Positions 8,643-17,238 of a stretch of 64,000 bases of DNA are shown here, piece after piece. The notes below the pieces were generated by a model, which saw only the letters and a list, made by a program, of their open reading frames with translations, did no database searches and was not told the DNA's origin. The translations under genes and the position numbers were made by a program. Numbering within the stretch: position 1 is the stretch's first letter; each line of letters starts with the position of its first letter. Source of the DNA: DATMNI01 sp963817515 (lineage in GTDB: Bacteria; Acidobacteriota; Terriglobia; Bryobacterales; Bryobacteraceae); the NCBI GenBank assembly GCA_963817515.1, contig CAWFPJ010000014.1, positions 372,001 to 436,000 of the forward strand, read 5' to 3'.

Positions 8643-10261
8643 TCAGAATCTGAACCGGAACGACACCTGGAGTCTCCGGGGTGGTTGCGCGGCAATTGCC
8701 TGACCGAAGAATGGAGAGCTCAGGTTCCCGATGAAGCTCACGTAGTTCACCCTGTTCAGGACGTTAAAGGCATCCAGGCCAAGCGTCACCGTCGGTCCCT
8801 TGTCCTTCTTCGAGGAAACGAGAAAGAAATCGCGCGACCAGCGCAGATCCAGATCCGAGTAGCCCGGCCCCTGCAAACTGTTGCGGCGCACACCGGCGGG
8901 CCGGTCGTTCGCAAGTCCGTCGCGGTTGTCGTCTCGACCCGTCGTGACCGTGTACGGCTGACCCGAGTACAAAGACAGCGAGACTCCGAGCTTGAAGTAC
9001 CTTCCGGGCGTGATGGTTCCCAGCAGGCTCAATCGATTGCGCTGATCGAAATCCGCCCGCGACCATTCTCCGGAGAGGTCGTAGTTGTTTCCGGGAAATC
9101 CGTTGATTCCGACCGTCGCCCGGTTTCCGTTTCCGCCCACGGCATTTCCGCCAATGTTGTTGTACGCGCGGCCCAGCGTGTACTGGGCCATTCCGTTGAA
9201 GTATCGCGTCACATTGCCGCGCAATCCGATTTCCAGGGAACGACTCTCTAAGTCCCCCGCCGACTCGATCTGCCGCCAGACGCTGAGACTGGGATCCGGT
9301 CGTGCGACGTACAGCGGGGGCGGGGGCGCGTTGACATCGCGCGATCGAAACAGGCTCACACCGCGAACGCCGGTGTAAGCGAGTGTCAACGTGGTCGATT
9401 TCCCCAGTTGCCGCTCCACACTGGCGCCGTATTGCACGGTATAAGGAATTCGTATCGTGGGGTCCAGTCGGACCACGCTGGGTGGGCCGATCGCGAAGGG
9501 ATCGGGGAACTGGGGATTGTTGATCACATAGGGGAGCAGGTGAACCCCGTCATAGCGAATCAAATCAAAAATCGGCCCGGGCCCGGTCCGGGTATTCGGA
9601 CGAGCCGGGCTTCGTGATGATCTCAATGCGCCCCCGACCCGGTCTCGAATACTCGGCCGAGTAGGGGTCCTGGTTGATCTTGACTTCCTGGATGGAGGAC
9701 GCCGATACGCCCGCCCGAGTTGTCTCGACGCCGTCGACCACTACCGTCACGCCCTCTATACCGATGGAACCCGCATCGAGGGAAGCGGGACATCGTGGCA
9801 ATGTAGTCTTGATCGAAGATCAGCAAGTTCTCCAGTGCGGACCGATCCATGGTTACGGTATCGAGATTATCGGAGGCATTGGTGCTCACCTGCGTTGGAT
9901 CGCCGGCGCCAACCGTGATCTCCTACCGCACGTCCGCCAAGCTTAGGATCACGGTCAACGCTCGCGGGGATTGATTTCCGACGCGCACGCGGAAAAGGGA
10001 CGATTTGAAGCCCGGTTGTTCGATCTGGACCTCGTAGTCTCCCGGGGCTACAGCTTCAAATCGGAATGCTCCCCGCGAGTCCGCGCTCGTGGATCGAGCC
10101 TCGGAGCCATTGACTGGCTCGAGCGTCACCCTGGCGCCGGAGACATAGGCCTGGTGTGGGTCCAGGACCGTTCCGCTCACGGCGGACGCCGGACCCTGAG
10201 CACTCAGGCTCGTAGCCGCGAAGGCGCCCAGAAGCAGGAGCTCAGCGAATGTTCGGACCAT
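8643..10261 (-). pseudogene. Carboxypeptidase-regulatory-domain TonB-dependent receptor, decayed
   Basis: The 5' end (10261) encodes a signal peptide and a Cna-B-like domain (SGTVLDPHQAYVSGARVTLE, FRFEAVAPGDYEVQIEQPGF). After SLADVR an in-frame TAG at 9923-9925 interrupts it; the same frame continues as EITVGAGDPTQ into the plug. A frameshift near 9790 moves to GVTVVVDGVETTRAGVSAS. Near 9600 the plug jumps directly to late barrel strands (FDLIRYDGVHLLPYVI), so several hundred residues are deleted. The tail ends in SFRFRF, the expected aromatic outer-membrane terminus. Three independent lesions make it a pseudogene. It lies 9 bp after paralog 2 of the lectin-fold pair. Confidence 0.85.
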
Positions 10262-10270
10262 CAGCGACGG

Positions 10271-10891
10271 CTATTTGGAACCGTATGCGAAGTCATCGAA
10301 AATTGTTACGCTGTCGGCCTTGGTCCAGACGCCGACTTTACCGGCCTCTTTGAACGTCTCGTCATCCCATTCGATGGCTTTCTTCCCGTCGAGAGTCACC
10401 GTGAAGTGATTGTTCTGGAAGTCCACAAGCAGGTCGTGCCATTGGTTCGTGGCCACCTTCATGCTTGTTCGCTTCTTTTCCGTACGCCGCCCGCTGATGG
10501 TGTAATAGATAGTGACGTTGTCCTCCAAAGCATTCGCCCGAGCCACGTAGTAGTTGTTGGAGTCCTTCGCGCGCCAGATGACGCCGCCAGCCTGGTCTTC
10601 TTTGCCCGAAATAGGCTTGAACTTCACTGCTACGAAACCGTTCTGAAGGCTCGTGTCGTCCTTGATGCAGACCGGATACGTGGCTTGACCGGATTGCTTC
10701 AGAAGGTTCGGTTGGCTCGGCGCCGTGACGTCAGCCTCGATCGACCATTTCGCCTCTCCGCTGCCAGTCTTGGTGGCAGTCCAGCCTGGCGGCAGCGGGC
10801 CTGTCTTGAGGTTGTCGAAGTTCACGGTTTGGGCCAGAGCAGCACTGCCCGGCAACACCATCGTGAGCATTACTCTCGCAAGTGCGTTCAT
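10271..10891 (-). CDS. Secreted lectin/glucanase-fold (DUF1080-like) protein, paralog 2
   Basis: 206 aa from the ATG at 10891, chosen over 10912 because GAGGAG lies 6-7 bases before it and a normal signal peptide (MNALARVMLTMV to ALAQ) follows directly. NFDNLKTGPLPPGW, VIWRAKDSNNYYVARANALE and VGVWTKADSVTIFDDF align with the paralog at 7878-8567. It is the first gene of the minus-strand operon containing the receptor pseudogene and is transcribed away from the two-component genes. Two inverted copies of the 16-bp motif lie between the divergent starts, so expression probably depends on that regulator. The substrate is unknown. Confidence 0.7.
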   Translation of the reverse strand: MNALARVMLTMVLPGSAALAQTVNFDNLKTGPLPPGWTATKTGSGEAKWSIEADVTAPSQPNLLKQSGQATYPVCIKDDTSLQNGFVAVKFKPISGKEDQAGGVIWRAKDSNNYYVARANALEDNVTIYYTISGRRTEKKRTSMKVATNQWHDLLVDFQNNHFTVTLDGKKAIEWDDETFKEAGKVGVWTKADSVTIFDDFAYGSK

Positions 10892-10972
10892 GGATTCTCC
10901 TCTGTTCCTCAACAGAAATCGCCGAGAGCGCGATTGGCCGCTTCAAGGCAACCCCATTGTGAACGATCAATA

Positions 10973-11021
10973 TTAGGGTTACCTGAGTAATCCTAATACC
11001 TCGGCTCAGGTGATCCTAATG
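10973..11021. promoter_or_regulatory. Inverted pair of 16-bp motifs between divergent operons
   Basis: ATTAGGGTTACCTGAG (10973-10988) and CTCAGGTGATCCTAAT (11006-11021) are inverted copies with two mismatches, separated by 17 bp, plus an extra CCTAAT at 10993-10998. They sit between lectin-fold paralog 2 and the response-regulator gene. Paired half-sites of this size are usual for OmpR-family dimers, so autoregulation and control of the envelope locus is the leading interpretation. Confidence 0.55.
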
Positions 11022-11054
11022 GTGTTGTGCCAATCTGATAGGGACACTCGTGAC

Positions 11055-11735
11055 ATGCGGATTTTAGTTGTCGAGGACGATGCGAAGATGGCCGAATTGC
11101 TCCGTCGCGGACTGGTAGGGAAGGGCCACACGGTTGATGTCGCCACGGACGGAATCAAGGGCCTGGAAAAATCCCAGACGTTACCATTCGACGCGATCGT
11201 GCTCGATGTGATGCTCCCCGGCATGGACGGACTGAATGTGGCGCGTCGGTTGCGCGCCAGCGGTGTTCGAGTTCCCATTCTGATGCTGACTGCACGCGAC
11301 TCTGTACCCGACATCGTGCGTGGCCTCGACGTGGGAGCGGACGACTACCTGACGAAACCTTTTTCTTTCGAGGTGCTCGCGGCCCGACTCCGCGTTATTG
11401 GCCGCCGTGCTGCGGGCGAATCTTACTGTGTTCTGCAGGTTGCCGATCTCAGTCTGAACACCGAAACCCACGAGGTTCAGCGTGGGAAGAAGCCCCTGGT
11501 CCTGACTCGCACGGAGTTCATCCTCCTTGAACACCTGATGCGTCGAGCCGGCCGGCTTGTATCCCGGGACGATCTGACCGAGGCCGTTTGGGGAATCGAT
11601 CGGGATGTAGAAAGCAACGCGCTTGACGTATTCATTTTCCAGTTGCGAAGCAAAATTGAGGCCGGCGGCGCCAGTCGCCTGATTCAAACGGTGCGCGGGT
11701 TTGGCTACACGGTGAGGGAGACTGAGCACCCATGA
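11055..11735 (+). CDS. OmpR/PhoB-family response regulator
   Basis: 226 aa. The start at 11055 (MRILVVEDD) is preferred over 11010 because the receiver domain begins there. The receiver has the acidic pocket (ED at 7-8), the phosphoacceptor D51 in VLDVMLPG, T79 (LMLTA) and K101 (LTKPF). The C-terminal winged helix contains LTRTEFILLEHLMRRAG and ALDVFIFQLRSKIE with the terminal IQTVRGFGY. It overlaps the sensor kinase gene by 4 bp. Its probable binding sites are the 16-bp motifs just upstream and in front of the lectin-fold gene at 8567. Confidence 0.93.
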   Translation: MRILVVEDDAKMAELLRRGLVGKGHTVDVATDGIKGLEKSQTLPFDAIVLDVMLPGMDGLNVARRLRASGVRVPILMLTARDSVPDIVRGLDVGADDYLTKPFSFEVLAARLRVIGRRAAGESYCVLQVADLSLNTETHEVQRGKKPLVLTRTEFILLEHLMRRAGRLVSRDDLTEAVWGIDRDVESNALDVFIFQLRSKIEAGGASRLIQTVRGFGYTVRETEHP

Positions 11736-13153
11736 GTTTTGGATCGATTCGAATTCGTCTTACGGCCTGGTACCTGGTGATGTTGGCGCTCGGTTTGGGC
11801 GTATTCGGTGTCGGAAGCTGGTTCGCGATGCGCGTCAGTGCATTTCACACGATCGACGAGGAACTGGAAGACCGAATCCGCGGCGTCGAGAAGTTCATGC
11901 AGCTTCAAATTTCCGCACTATCACCCGTCGAAATCCGCGACGAATTTCGAGAGCACTCGGTGCTTGGACCTGGTGGAGATCTGTTCCAGGTGTGTAATGA
12001 GAAGGGCGAGTGGCTTTATCGTTCCGCGGTTCTTGAAAACAGCCAAGTGCCGATCCGTCTTCCGAATCAGGTCGGAGACCAGCCTCTCTACGAGAACCTA
12101 ATGGTTCAAAGCACGCCGGTTCGATTTGCAACAGGGCGCGTCGTCGTAAATGACCATCCGTACACAATTCAGGTCGCTGCGCCCCTCAAGGAGTTCTACG
12201 AAGCCCTCGAACGATTTCGCCTCATACTCTGGTTTTCGGTGCCACTGCTCCTGATCGGGGCCGGTTTGGGAGGGTATTGGATCAGCCGGCGCGCACTGAG
12301 ACCAGTCGATCAGATCACGACCGCAGCGGAATCGATTAGCATCAGCAACTTGTCCGATAGATTGGCAGTGCCGAAGACTTCCGACGAGCTCCAGCGTCTG
12401 TCCGAGACGTTAAATCGGATGCTGGCTCGTCTGGATACCTCCGTACAGCGAATGTCCCAATTCACCGCAGACTCTTCGCACGAACTGCGAGCGCCGGTTT
12501 CGTTGATCCGAACGACCGCTGAACTTGCAGTTCAGGGCGGCCGGACGAACACCGAATATCACGAGGATATGGTGCAAATCCTCGCCGAGGCAGAGCGGAC
12601 AACCCGGTTGATTGATAGTCTCCTGGTTCTCGCTAGGGCCGATGCGGGTGAAGGTGGACTGCAGCACGAACTCACCGATGTCTCGATGAGCGTTCGAGAA
12701 GCCATAGAACAGGGACGGAGCTTGGCCGCCGAAAAGCGAATCGAGTTGACAGCCGATCTGAATTCAGATCCCGCTGTGGTTCGCGGAGATGGTGGAGCCT
12801 TGCGCCGGCTATTTTTCATCTTGATTGACAATGCCATCAAGTACACTCCGGAAGCTGGACGAGTCCATGTCGGGCTGAGTAAATCAAATGCAGGGGCCGC
12901 CATCAAGGTATCGGACTCGGGAATCGGAATCTCGGAATCCGATCAGTCGCACATCTTCGATCGTTTCTGGCGTGCGGACAAAGTACGATCCCGGGGAGTG
13001 GGCGGCGCTGGCTTAGGGCTTTCCATTGCCCGCTGGATTGTGGATCAGCACCATGGATCGGTTCAAACTCACAGTCAGCCTGGTCAGGGGAGCACCTTTG
13101 TTGTCACAATTCCGCTTGCGAACATAACAACCCCTACGAAACCGACTTCTTGA
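11732..13153 (+). CDS. CusS/QseC-like sensor histidine kinase
   Basis: 473 aa. A first membrane helix (residues about 9-35), a periplasmic sensor of about 130 residues, a second helix near 160-180 (LILWFSVPLLLIGAGLGGYW), then HAMP, HisKA and HATPase domains. The phosphorylated histidine is H250 in ADSSHELRAPV. The N box (LIDNAIKYTPE), G1 box (VSDSGIGISE) and G2 box (GGAGLGLSI) are all present, so it should be active. The sensor lacks a recognised ligand motif; kinases of this architecture often sense metals or envelope stress. ATGA overlap with the response regulator gene indicates coupled translation. Confidence 0.93.
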   Translation: MSFGSIRIRLTAWYLVMLALGLGVFGVGSWFAMRVSAFHTIDEELEDRIRGVEKFMQLQISALSPVEIRDEFREHSVLGPGGDLFQVCNEKGEWLYRSAVLENSQVPIRLPNQVGDQPLYENLMVQSTPVRFATGRVVVNDHPYTIQVAAPLKEFYEALERFRLILWFSVPLLLIGAGLGGYWISRRALRPVDQITTAAESISISNLSDRLAVPKTSDELQRLSETLNRMLARLDTSVQRMSQFTADSSHELRAPVSLIRTTAELAVQGGRTNTEYHEDMVQILAEAERTTRLIDSLLVLARADAGEGGLQHELTDVSMSVREAIEQGRSLAAEKRIELTADLNSDPAVVRGDGGALRRLFFILIDNAIKYTPEAGRVHVGLSKSNAGAAIKVSDSGIGISESDQSHIFDRFWRADKVRSRGVGGAGLGLSIARWIVDQHHGSVQTHSQPGQGSTFVVTIPLANITTPTKPTS

Positions 13154-13449
13154 ACCGCGAGTGCGATCGATCCGACCATCGCAGATCCGAACGATCTTCA
13201 CGGACTTCCTGTGAAGGCGGCTCTGGTCGTCGGCGCCGGATTCGCCCAAGGTCATGCTGCAGCGTGTCGCGTGAGAGCCGTACGGAGATCTGAACTGTCA
13301 GCTTGCCCTAAGAACCCGCGCTTCGGTTCCGAGAAGTGAGTGCCAACTGCGCTGACTGGGCGCTACTCCCCCTTTTCGATTTCTTCGATTATTTGCGATT
13401 GCTTCGACTATATGCTAGTATTGATCCGGACGGTAAGGAGTGAGCAAAA

Positions 13450-13898
13450 GTGGCACAAGGAACACTGGCACCAACGCTTCCCTCTGAGGCTGAAGCAACA
13501 CTTGCAAAGGAAACCAGCCGGGTTCTCGCTTCACGCGTGCAGACGGCAGAGCCGCTCCGGCTCCGCATGCTCGACGATCCGGCAAAAGGAACAGTAAAGA
13601 TTCCGGCCTCTGCTGTACGGATGCTGGTTCACATTCTTGAATAGATGGCGCGGGGCAATACCGTCACGCTGATCCCGGTACACGCCGAACTCACCACGCA
13701 GGAAGCGGCGGACATGTTGAATATCTCGCGGCCTTCCCTGATCCAGCTTCTCGACGAGGGAAAAATGGAATTCCGCCGGGTAGGTACGCATCGGCGCGTT
13801 CGATTGAAGGGCTGATGGCGTACAAGCGCCGCGCTGATGCCGATCGACGGGCTGCCTTTGCGGAACTGGCGGCCTACGACCAGGAATTGGGAATCTAA
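13450..13898 (+). pseudogene. Helix-turn-helix antitoxin of a PIN toxin, broken
   Basis: A GTG start at 13450 behind AAGGAG opens a frame (MAQGTLAPTLPSEAEA) that meets TAG at 13642-13644 in place of an expected sense codon between HILE and MARGNTVTLIPVHAELTT. The second piece carries the excisionase-type helix-turn-helix (TQEAADMLNISRPSLIQLL) and ends early. A missing base near 13812 shifts the frame, after which MAYKRRADADRRAAFAELA continues to a TAA at 13898. The family normally reads through both sites. With a nonsense codon and a frameshift, the antitoxin is probably lost. Confidence 0.7.
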
Positions 13899-13903
13899 AC
13901 ACG

Positions 13904-14300
13904 GTGGCCGGGTTCACCGCCTTCTACGACGCCAACGTGCTCTATCCTGCGGAGCTTCGGAACCTGCTCATGCACTTGGCGCTCATAGGGCTGTTTCGTG
14001 CGAAGTGGTCGGCGGAAGTTCACGAGGAGTGGATTTCCACTTTGCTCAAAAAGCGGCCTGACCTCACACGCGACAAGCTAGAACGCACCCGTATGTGGAT
14101 GGACAAGCACGCTGTCGATGCGCTCGTGACCGGCTACGAGGATCTGATTCCCGGTTTACAGCTCCCCGATCCAGACGACAGACACGTGCTGGCGGCTGCT
14201 ATTCGCGGCCATGCAGATATGATCGTTACGATGAACCTGCGGGACTTTCCTTCTGACACCATCGGATCGTTTCGAATTGAAGTGCAACACCCGGATGAAT
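13904..14300 (+). pseudogene. PIN-domain (VapC-like) toxin, truncated by an IS6-type end
   Basis: A GTG start at 13904, five bases after the antitoxin stop, begins MAGFTAFYDANVLYP with the first PIN aspartate at D9. Further acidic residues are E41/E42 (HEEW), D91/D92 in LPDPDDRHVLAAA and D114 (NLRDFP), so the RNase active site is largely retained. After QHPDEW the frame runs into unrelated DNA to 14470; the usual C-terminal helices, about 40-50 residues, are missing. The break coincides with the proposed IS6 element end at 14301. The loss of the tail may explain how the cell tolerates a broken antitoxin. Confidence 0.7.
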
Positions 14301-14686
14301 GGAAGTGTTGTAAAAATGGTTCGGGCGATAACTCTGCCAGACCTCATTGCCAGGGTAATTACGCAGCCTTCAATCCGAAGGTCTCGTTGACGAACAGAAC
14401 CTGCCCAACCACAGCCCCTTTCGGTAACCACCGTACTTGGCCCTTCCGGATCATATGCACGACCTCGTAGCCCTGAATCGTGCGCCACGCGCCATCAAAG
14501 GCTCGGAATCCTTGGCTCGCATGGACGCGCCGTTTGATCGCTCGATGGTCCTGCTCCAGGTTGTGGTTCAGGTATGGACAGGTTCGACAGCGGCAGCGCC
14601 GACCCAGTTTCCGCTCCTGCTTCAGTTCCGCCACGACCTTCGGATAGGAAGGGTTGCCGTCTACGTTGATCACGCGCGGGCGCGGA
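14301..14686 (-). mobile_element. IS6-family insertion sequence fragment (C-terminal part)
   Basis: The minus strand encodes VINVDGNPSYPKVVAELKQE, EQDHRAIKRRVHASQGF and a conserved tail (RTIQGYEVVHMIRKGQ) of IS6-family DDE transposases; the stop is at 14359. GGAAGTGTTGTAAAAA at 14301 resembles the IS6 terminal repeat (GG..xTGTTGxAAA). The N-terminal two thirds are missing because the element is cut exactly at 14687, where the inverted repeat begins. It also truncates the PIN gene. The fragment cannot transpose on its own. Confidence 0.75.
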
Positions 14687-15429
14687 CATCCAAGTCTTTC
14701 GGCAAATACTATGGGGCAGTCTTCCGTATTGGGAAGAAGGATGGGGCGGATGCAACGACGCTGGCGACTCTGTGGATGCGCGAGTCGAATGGCTTCTGGA
14801 GGCTGATCTCATACGACATTGATCCCGTGTGGGACGAGTACCGGGTCCCGAATACGGCAACCACCGCCCCTCCGCCCGCGCCCACCAGGTACACGACCGC
14901 TCCGGCCGATCTGATCGGTGCCGCCACGAAGTTCCTCATGTCGTGGCTGGTGAAGCAGGATCTCGACGAGGCTTCGCGCTACCTCTCCGCAAAGTGCGCC
15001 GACTGCCTGAAGCTGAACCGCGCTTCCGGCCAACCTGGGCCGAAGGCGGCGGCGGACGAGCAGGCGGAGTTGAAGAAAGCGATGCAGAGCATCCTCGACA
15101 CCACCGGAACAGTGAAGGCGCTGGAGGAAGCGATTGTGACCCCATTGCCGAATCATGAGGACATCAAGCTCGTTAAGCACGCAAGGAGCAAAGCGTTTGC
15201 CCTCGCCTCGATTCCCGACTATATGAGCGCCGCTCTGGATTGCGCGGCCCGAACCCCAGGAGAACCGCTGAGTTTCAAACCCTCCGCAGGCGCGAAAAAC
15301 TACGGGAAGTATTACGCCATGGGCTTCAGGTTGGCAAAGGTCGGCGAGGATTCCGGCGTGCTCTGGGCTATATGGGCTCAGGAAGGGTCGGCATGGAAAC
15401 TAACGTCGTACACCGTGCTCACCCCTTAA
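14687..15429 (+). pseudogene. C-terminal third of the 628-aa exported protein (duplicate)
   Basis: From the repeat border the plus strand reads SKSFGKYYGAVFRIGKKDG to SYTVLTP with a stop at 15427-15429, identical to the last 240 or so residues of the minus-strand gene at 36160-38046. There is no native start: upstream sequence is the antisense of the IS6 fragment. It is a dead 3' copy carried by the inverted duplication. Confidence 0.9.
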
Positions 15430-15525
15430 AACCAGACTCGACGACGGCCGTCACGATGCGGAACAGAAGAAGACAGCCAGGCGCCGCCCGTCGTTTTATT
15501 GCGTCAGTTGTGGCAAGTACAACTT

Positions 15526-16439
15526 CTACTGTCCCGGCTTGAAGAATAGCTCTATGTAATCCCTTAGATTTTCGTGCTGCTCATTTGGAGAAGTTTCCCG
15601 AGAATCGAACTCCGGTCCGTGGCACTCGTTGAGCACGTCAGTCGACTTCTCCGCGAGCCATTCTACTTGCTGGCGCGTGAGCGTCTCTCCCGTGTCGTCG
15701 GGCACGGGCTTTCCAAAGAGGAACCTCCGTGTCGCCGACGACAGTCGCACTCCGTTGTAGGCGAGCGAGAGAAAATTAGAGCGAATTATGGCCGCGCGTG
15801 TGTCCGTCCTGATTTCCGGACTGAGCAGGCTTGTGGGTGGTCCGGAAAAATCGTCCGCGTCGTCGATCTGTAGCGGCCGGGTTAGTTCGAGGCGGTACTC
15901 CGTACCTCGAGCGAACGCAATTTCGGCGTCGGGTGCAGGGGCGAATATCAGCTTGGTTGCCCAGACGGACACGCCAACTCCAGGCGCGACCACCAGGAGT
16001 CGCCATGCTCCCACAGCCAGGCTCGATGAAACGTTGGTCACCGAGCCGATACCATGGATTCGCCCTTCGGCGTCTACCCACTCCTTCGCGGTTTCCACGT
16101 GTCTCATCCGCGCATCGATGGAGACTTTTTTCCGCCGGGCAATCGGATGAAGTGGAAACCGAAGGCCAAAGACGCGGACTGGTGCTTGAATCCCAGCCCC
16201 ATCTTCCGGACCAGGGTGACCCTCCCGTCCAGTTCGCTGCCGGCCGGTAGAATCGTGCGGCCCTGCTCCAGGACGGGAGAGAGGAGCACGCCGCTGACCG
16301 GGTCGCCAACCTTGGAGAACCTCGTCCCAACAGACACCTGCTGGCGCACGGATAACGTCGTCCCGCGAGGGAGCTGAGCTGCGATGGCAGAAGCTGACTG
16401 CAGGATGATGAGTAAATACAAGGATCGGAACCTAGGCAT
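15526..16439 (-). CDS. Exported LssY-N/TrbI-like protein in two frames with a -1 slippery site
   Basis: ATG at 16439 opens MPRFRSLYLLIILQSASA (signal peptide), then LPRGTTLSVRQQVSVGTRFS and a beta-rich domain like the LssY N-terminal or TrbI-type domain (VGDPVSGVLLSPV, GRTILPAGSELDGRV). The zero frame ends soon after at TGA (111 aa). At 16131-16125 the codons GGA AAA AAG form the heptamer A_AAA_AAG; a -1 slip there continues without a gap as VSIDARMRHVETAKEWVDAE to LFFKPGQ, giving about 304 residues. Family logic (domain continues across the junction) says the two halves are one gene. Either programmed frameshifting or a one-base indel in the A run explains it. The C-terminal role is unknown. 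Confidence 0.6.
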
Positions 16440-16561
16440 CAACGAGAATGAGGGCTCGTCCCGTCTTGATCCTCGGTCTCCGACTGTATGTTGCAGCGGA
16501 CCGCGCTGGTTAGCGGGCTGCGCGGCGCCTCCAGAACGGTTCGGGTACACCGGTGGCTCTA

Positions 16562-16843
16562 TCACACCACCGCCTCGCGCGACCTGGTCAACCACAGCCT
16601 TTCGGCACTGGACGTAACAGCCGACGGTCGCCGGCCGGATAGTAAGCATCTGCGCGGGGCCAACCAGCACGCATAGTGCCAGTCGGGCGTACTTCGAGCC
16701 GACGGCTTCCGCCTTTCGGTGGGCTTGAGAAACTTTCTGCTGTTCTTCTGGTCTAGGCAACTTGCTACGAGCCCCGAGGAAAGGAGCAGACGTGCGAGAG
16801 CCGCGAGGCTTTTGTACGGTCGAAGCGACATATTCTCTTTCAT
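16562..16843 (-). CDS. Possible small lipoprotein (hypothetical)
   Basis: 93 aa. MKENMSLRPYKSLAALARLL and LVASC give a plausible lipoprotein signal with a Cys at about residue 29, but the rest is Arg/Ser-rich and has no recognisable domain. An overlapping minus-strand frame from 16760 is equally open. An identical copy lies at 32870-33151. It may be a real small exported protein preceding the LssY-like gene, or only a chance frame in GC-rich DNA. Confidence 0.25.
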   Translation of the reverse strand: MKENMSLRPYKSLAALARLLLSSGLVASCLDQKNSRKFLKPTERRKPSARSTPDWHYACWLAPRRCLLSGRRPSAVTSSAERLWLTRSREAVV

Positions 16844-17015
16844 GCGCTACAAAATCAGTCGCTGGTCACGAACCGCGCGAATACCCGGGGGGAGGCCCGC
16901 GGGCCGCGCGCTCCCGCTCCGCCTCGCTGGCCGTCCGGTCGTAAAGAGGTCGCTTGACGAACGTTGAAAAGCGGTCTGGAATAAGGCTTCGATCCGTCGT
17001 GATGTCGAATACCTG

Positions 17016-17161
17016 TTACCGTGTAAGCACTGTACAGCCGACCTTTTTCCAGACCACTCCTTCCTTGGGTCCACACAGTCCAAAGGAGGCCGGAATGTCA
17101 CCGGCCTTCGCCAGTCTGAGCCCCATGGCGCAGCACTTGCCCCACCTTCTTCTCTCCAGCC
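17016..17161 (-). pseudogene. Short C-terminal remnant of a paralog of the 628-aa protein (copy A)
   Basis: The minus strand reads LERRRWGKCCAMGLRLAKAG, then WKKVGCTVLTR and TAA (17016-17018). This parallels the end of the 628-aa protein (YGKYYAMGFRLAKVG, WKLTSYTVLTP) at about 45-50% identity. It is therefore the last roughly 45 codons of a diverged paralog, cut by the repeat border at 17161. The presence of such a tail at this end and of the close homologue at the other end means both ends of the duplicated unit carry related sequence in opposite orientation. Confidence 0.6.
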
Positions 17162-17238
17162 AAATGCCCTCCTGGTTGCCTGCTGCTACCCGAGGACTCT
17201 CTTTCGTTTCCGAGAAGCGGCGCGTCTTGCAAACTTGC

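Larger units (their letters stand above)
14687..17161. repeat. Long inverted repeat, copy A (2,475 bp)
   Basis: This segment is the reverse complement of 32552-36902 once the IS701 element there is removed. Reading both, the only difference noted is two extra A in copy B (GAGAAAAGTC versus GAGAAGTC). The borders are sharp: CATCC at 14687 pairs with 36902, and CCAGCC ending at 17161 pairs with 32552. The copies are separated by 15.4 kb. Copy A is uninterrupted, but its left border cuts into a gene that is complete beside copy B, so A looks like the derived copy at that end. Confidence 0.95.
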
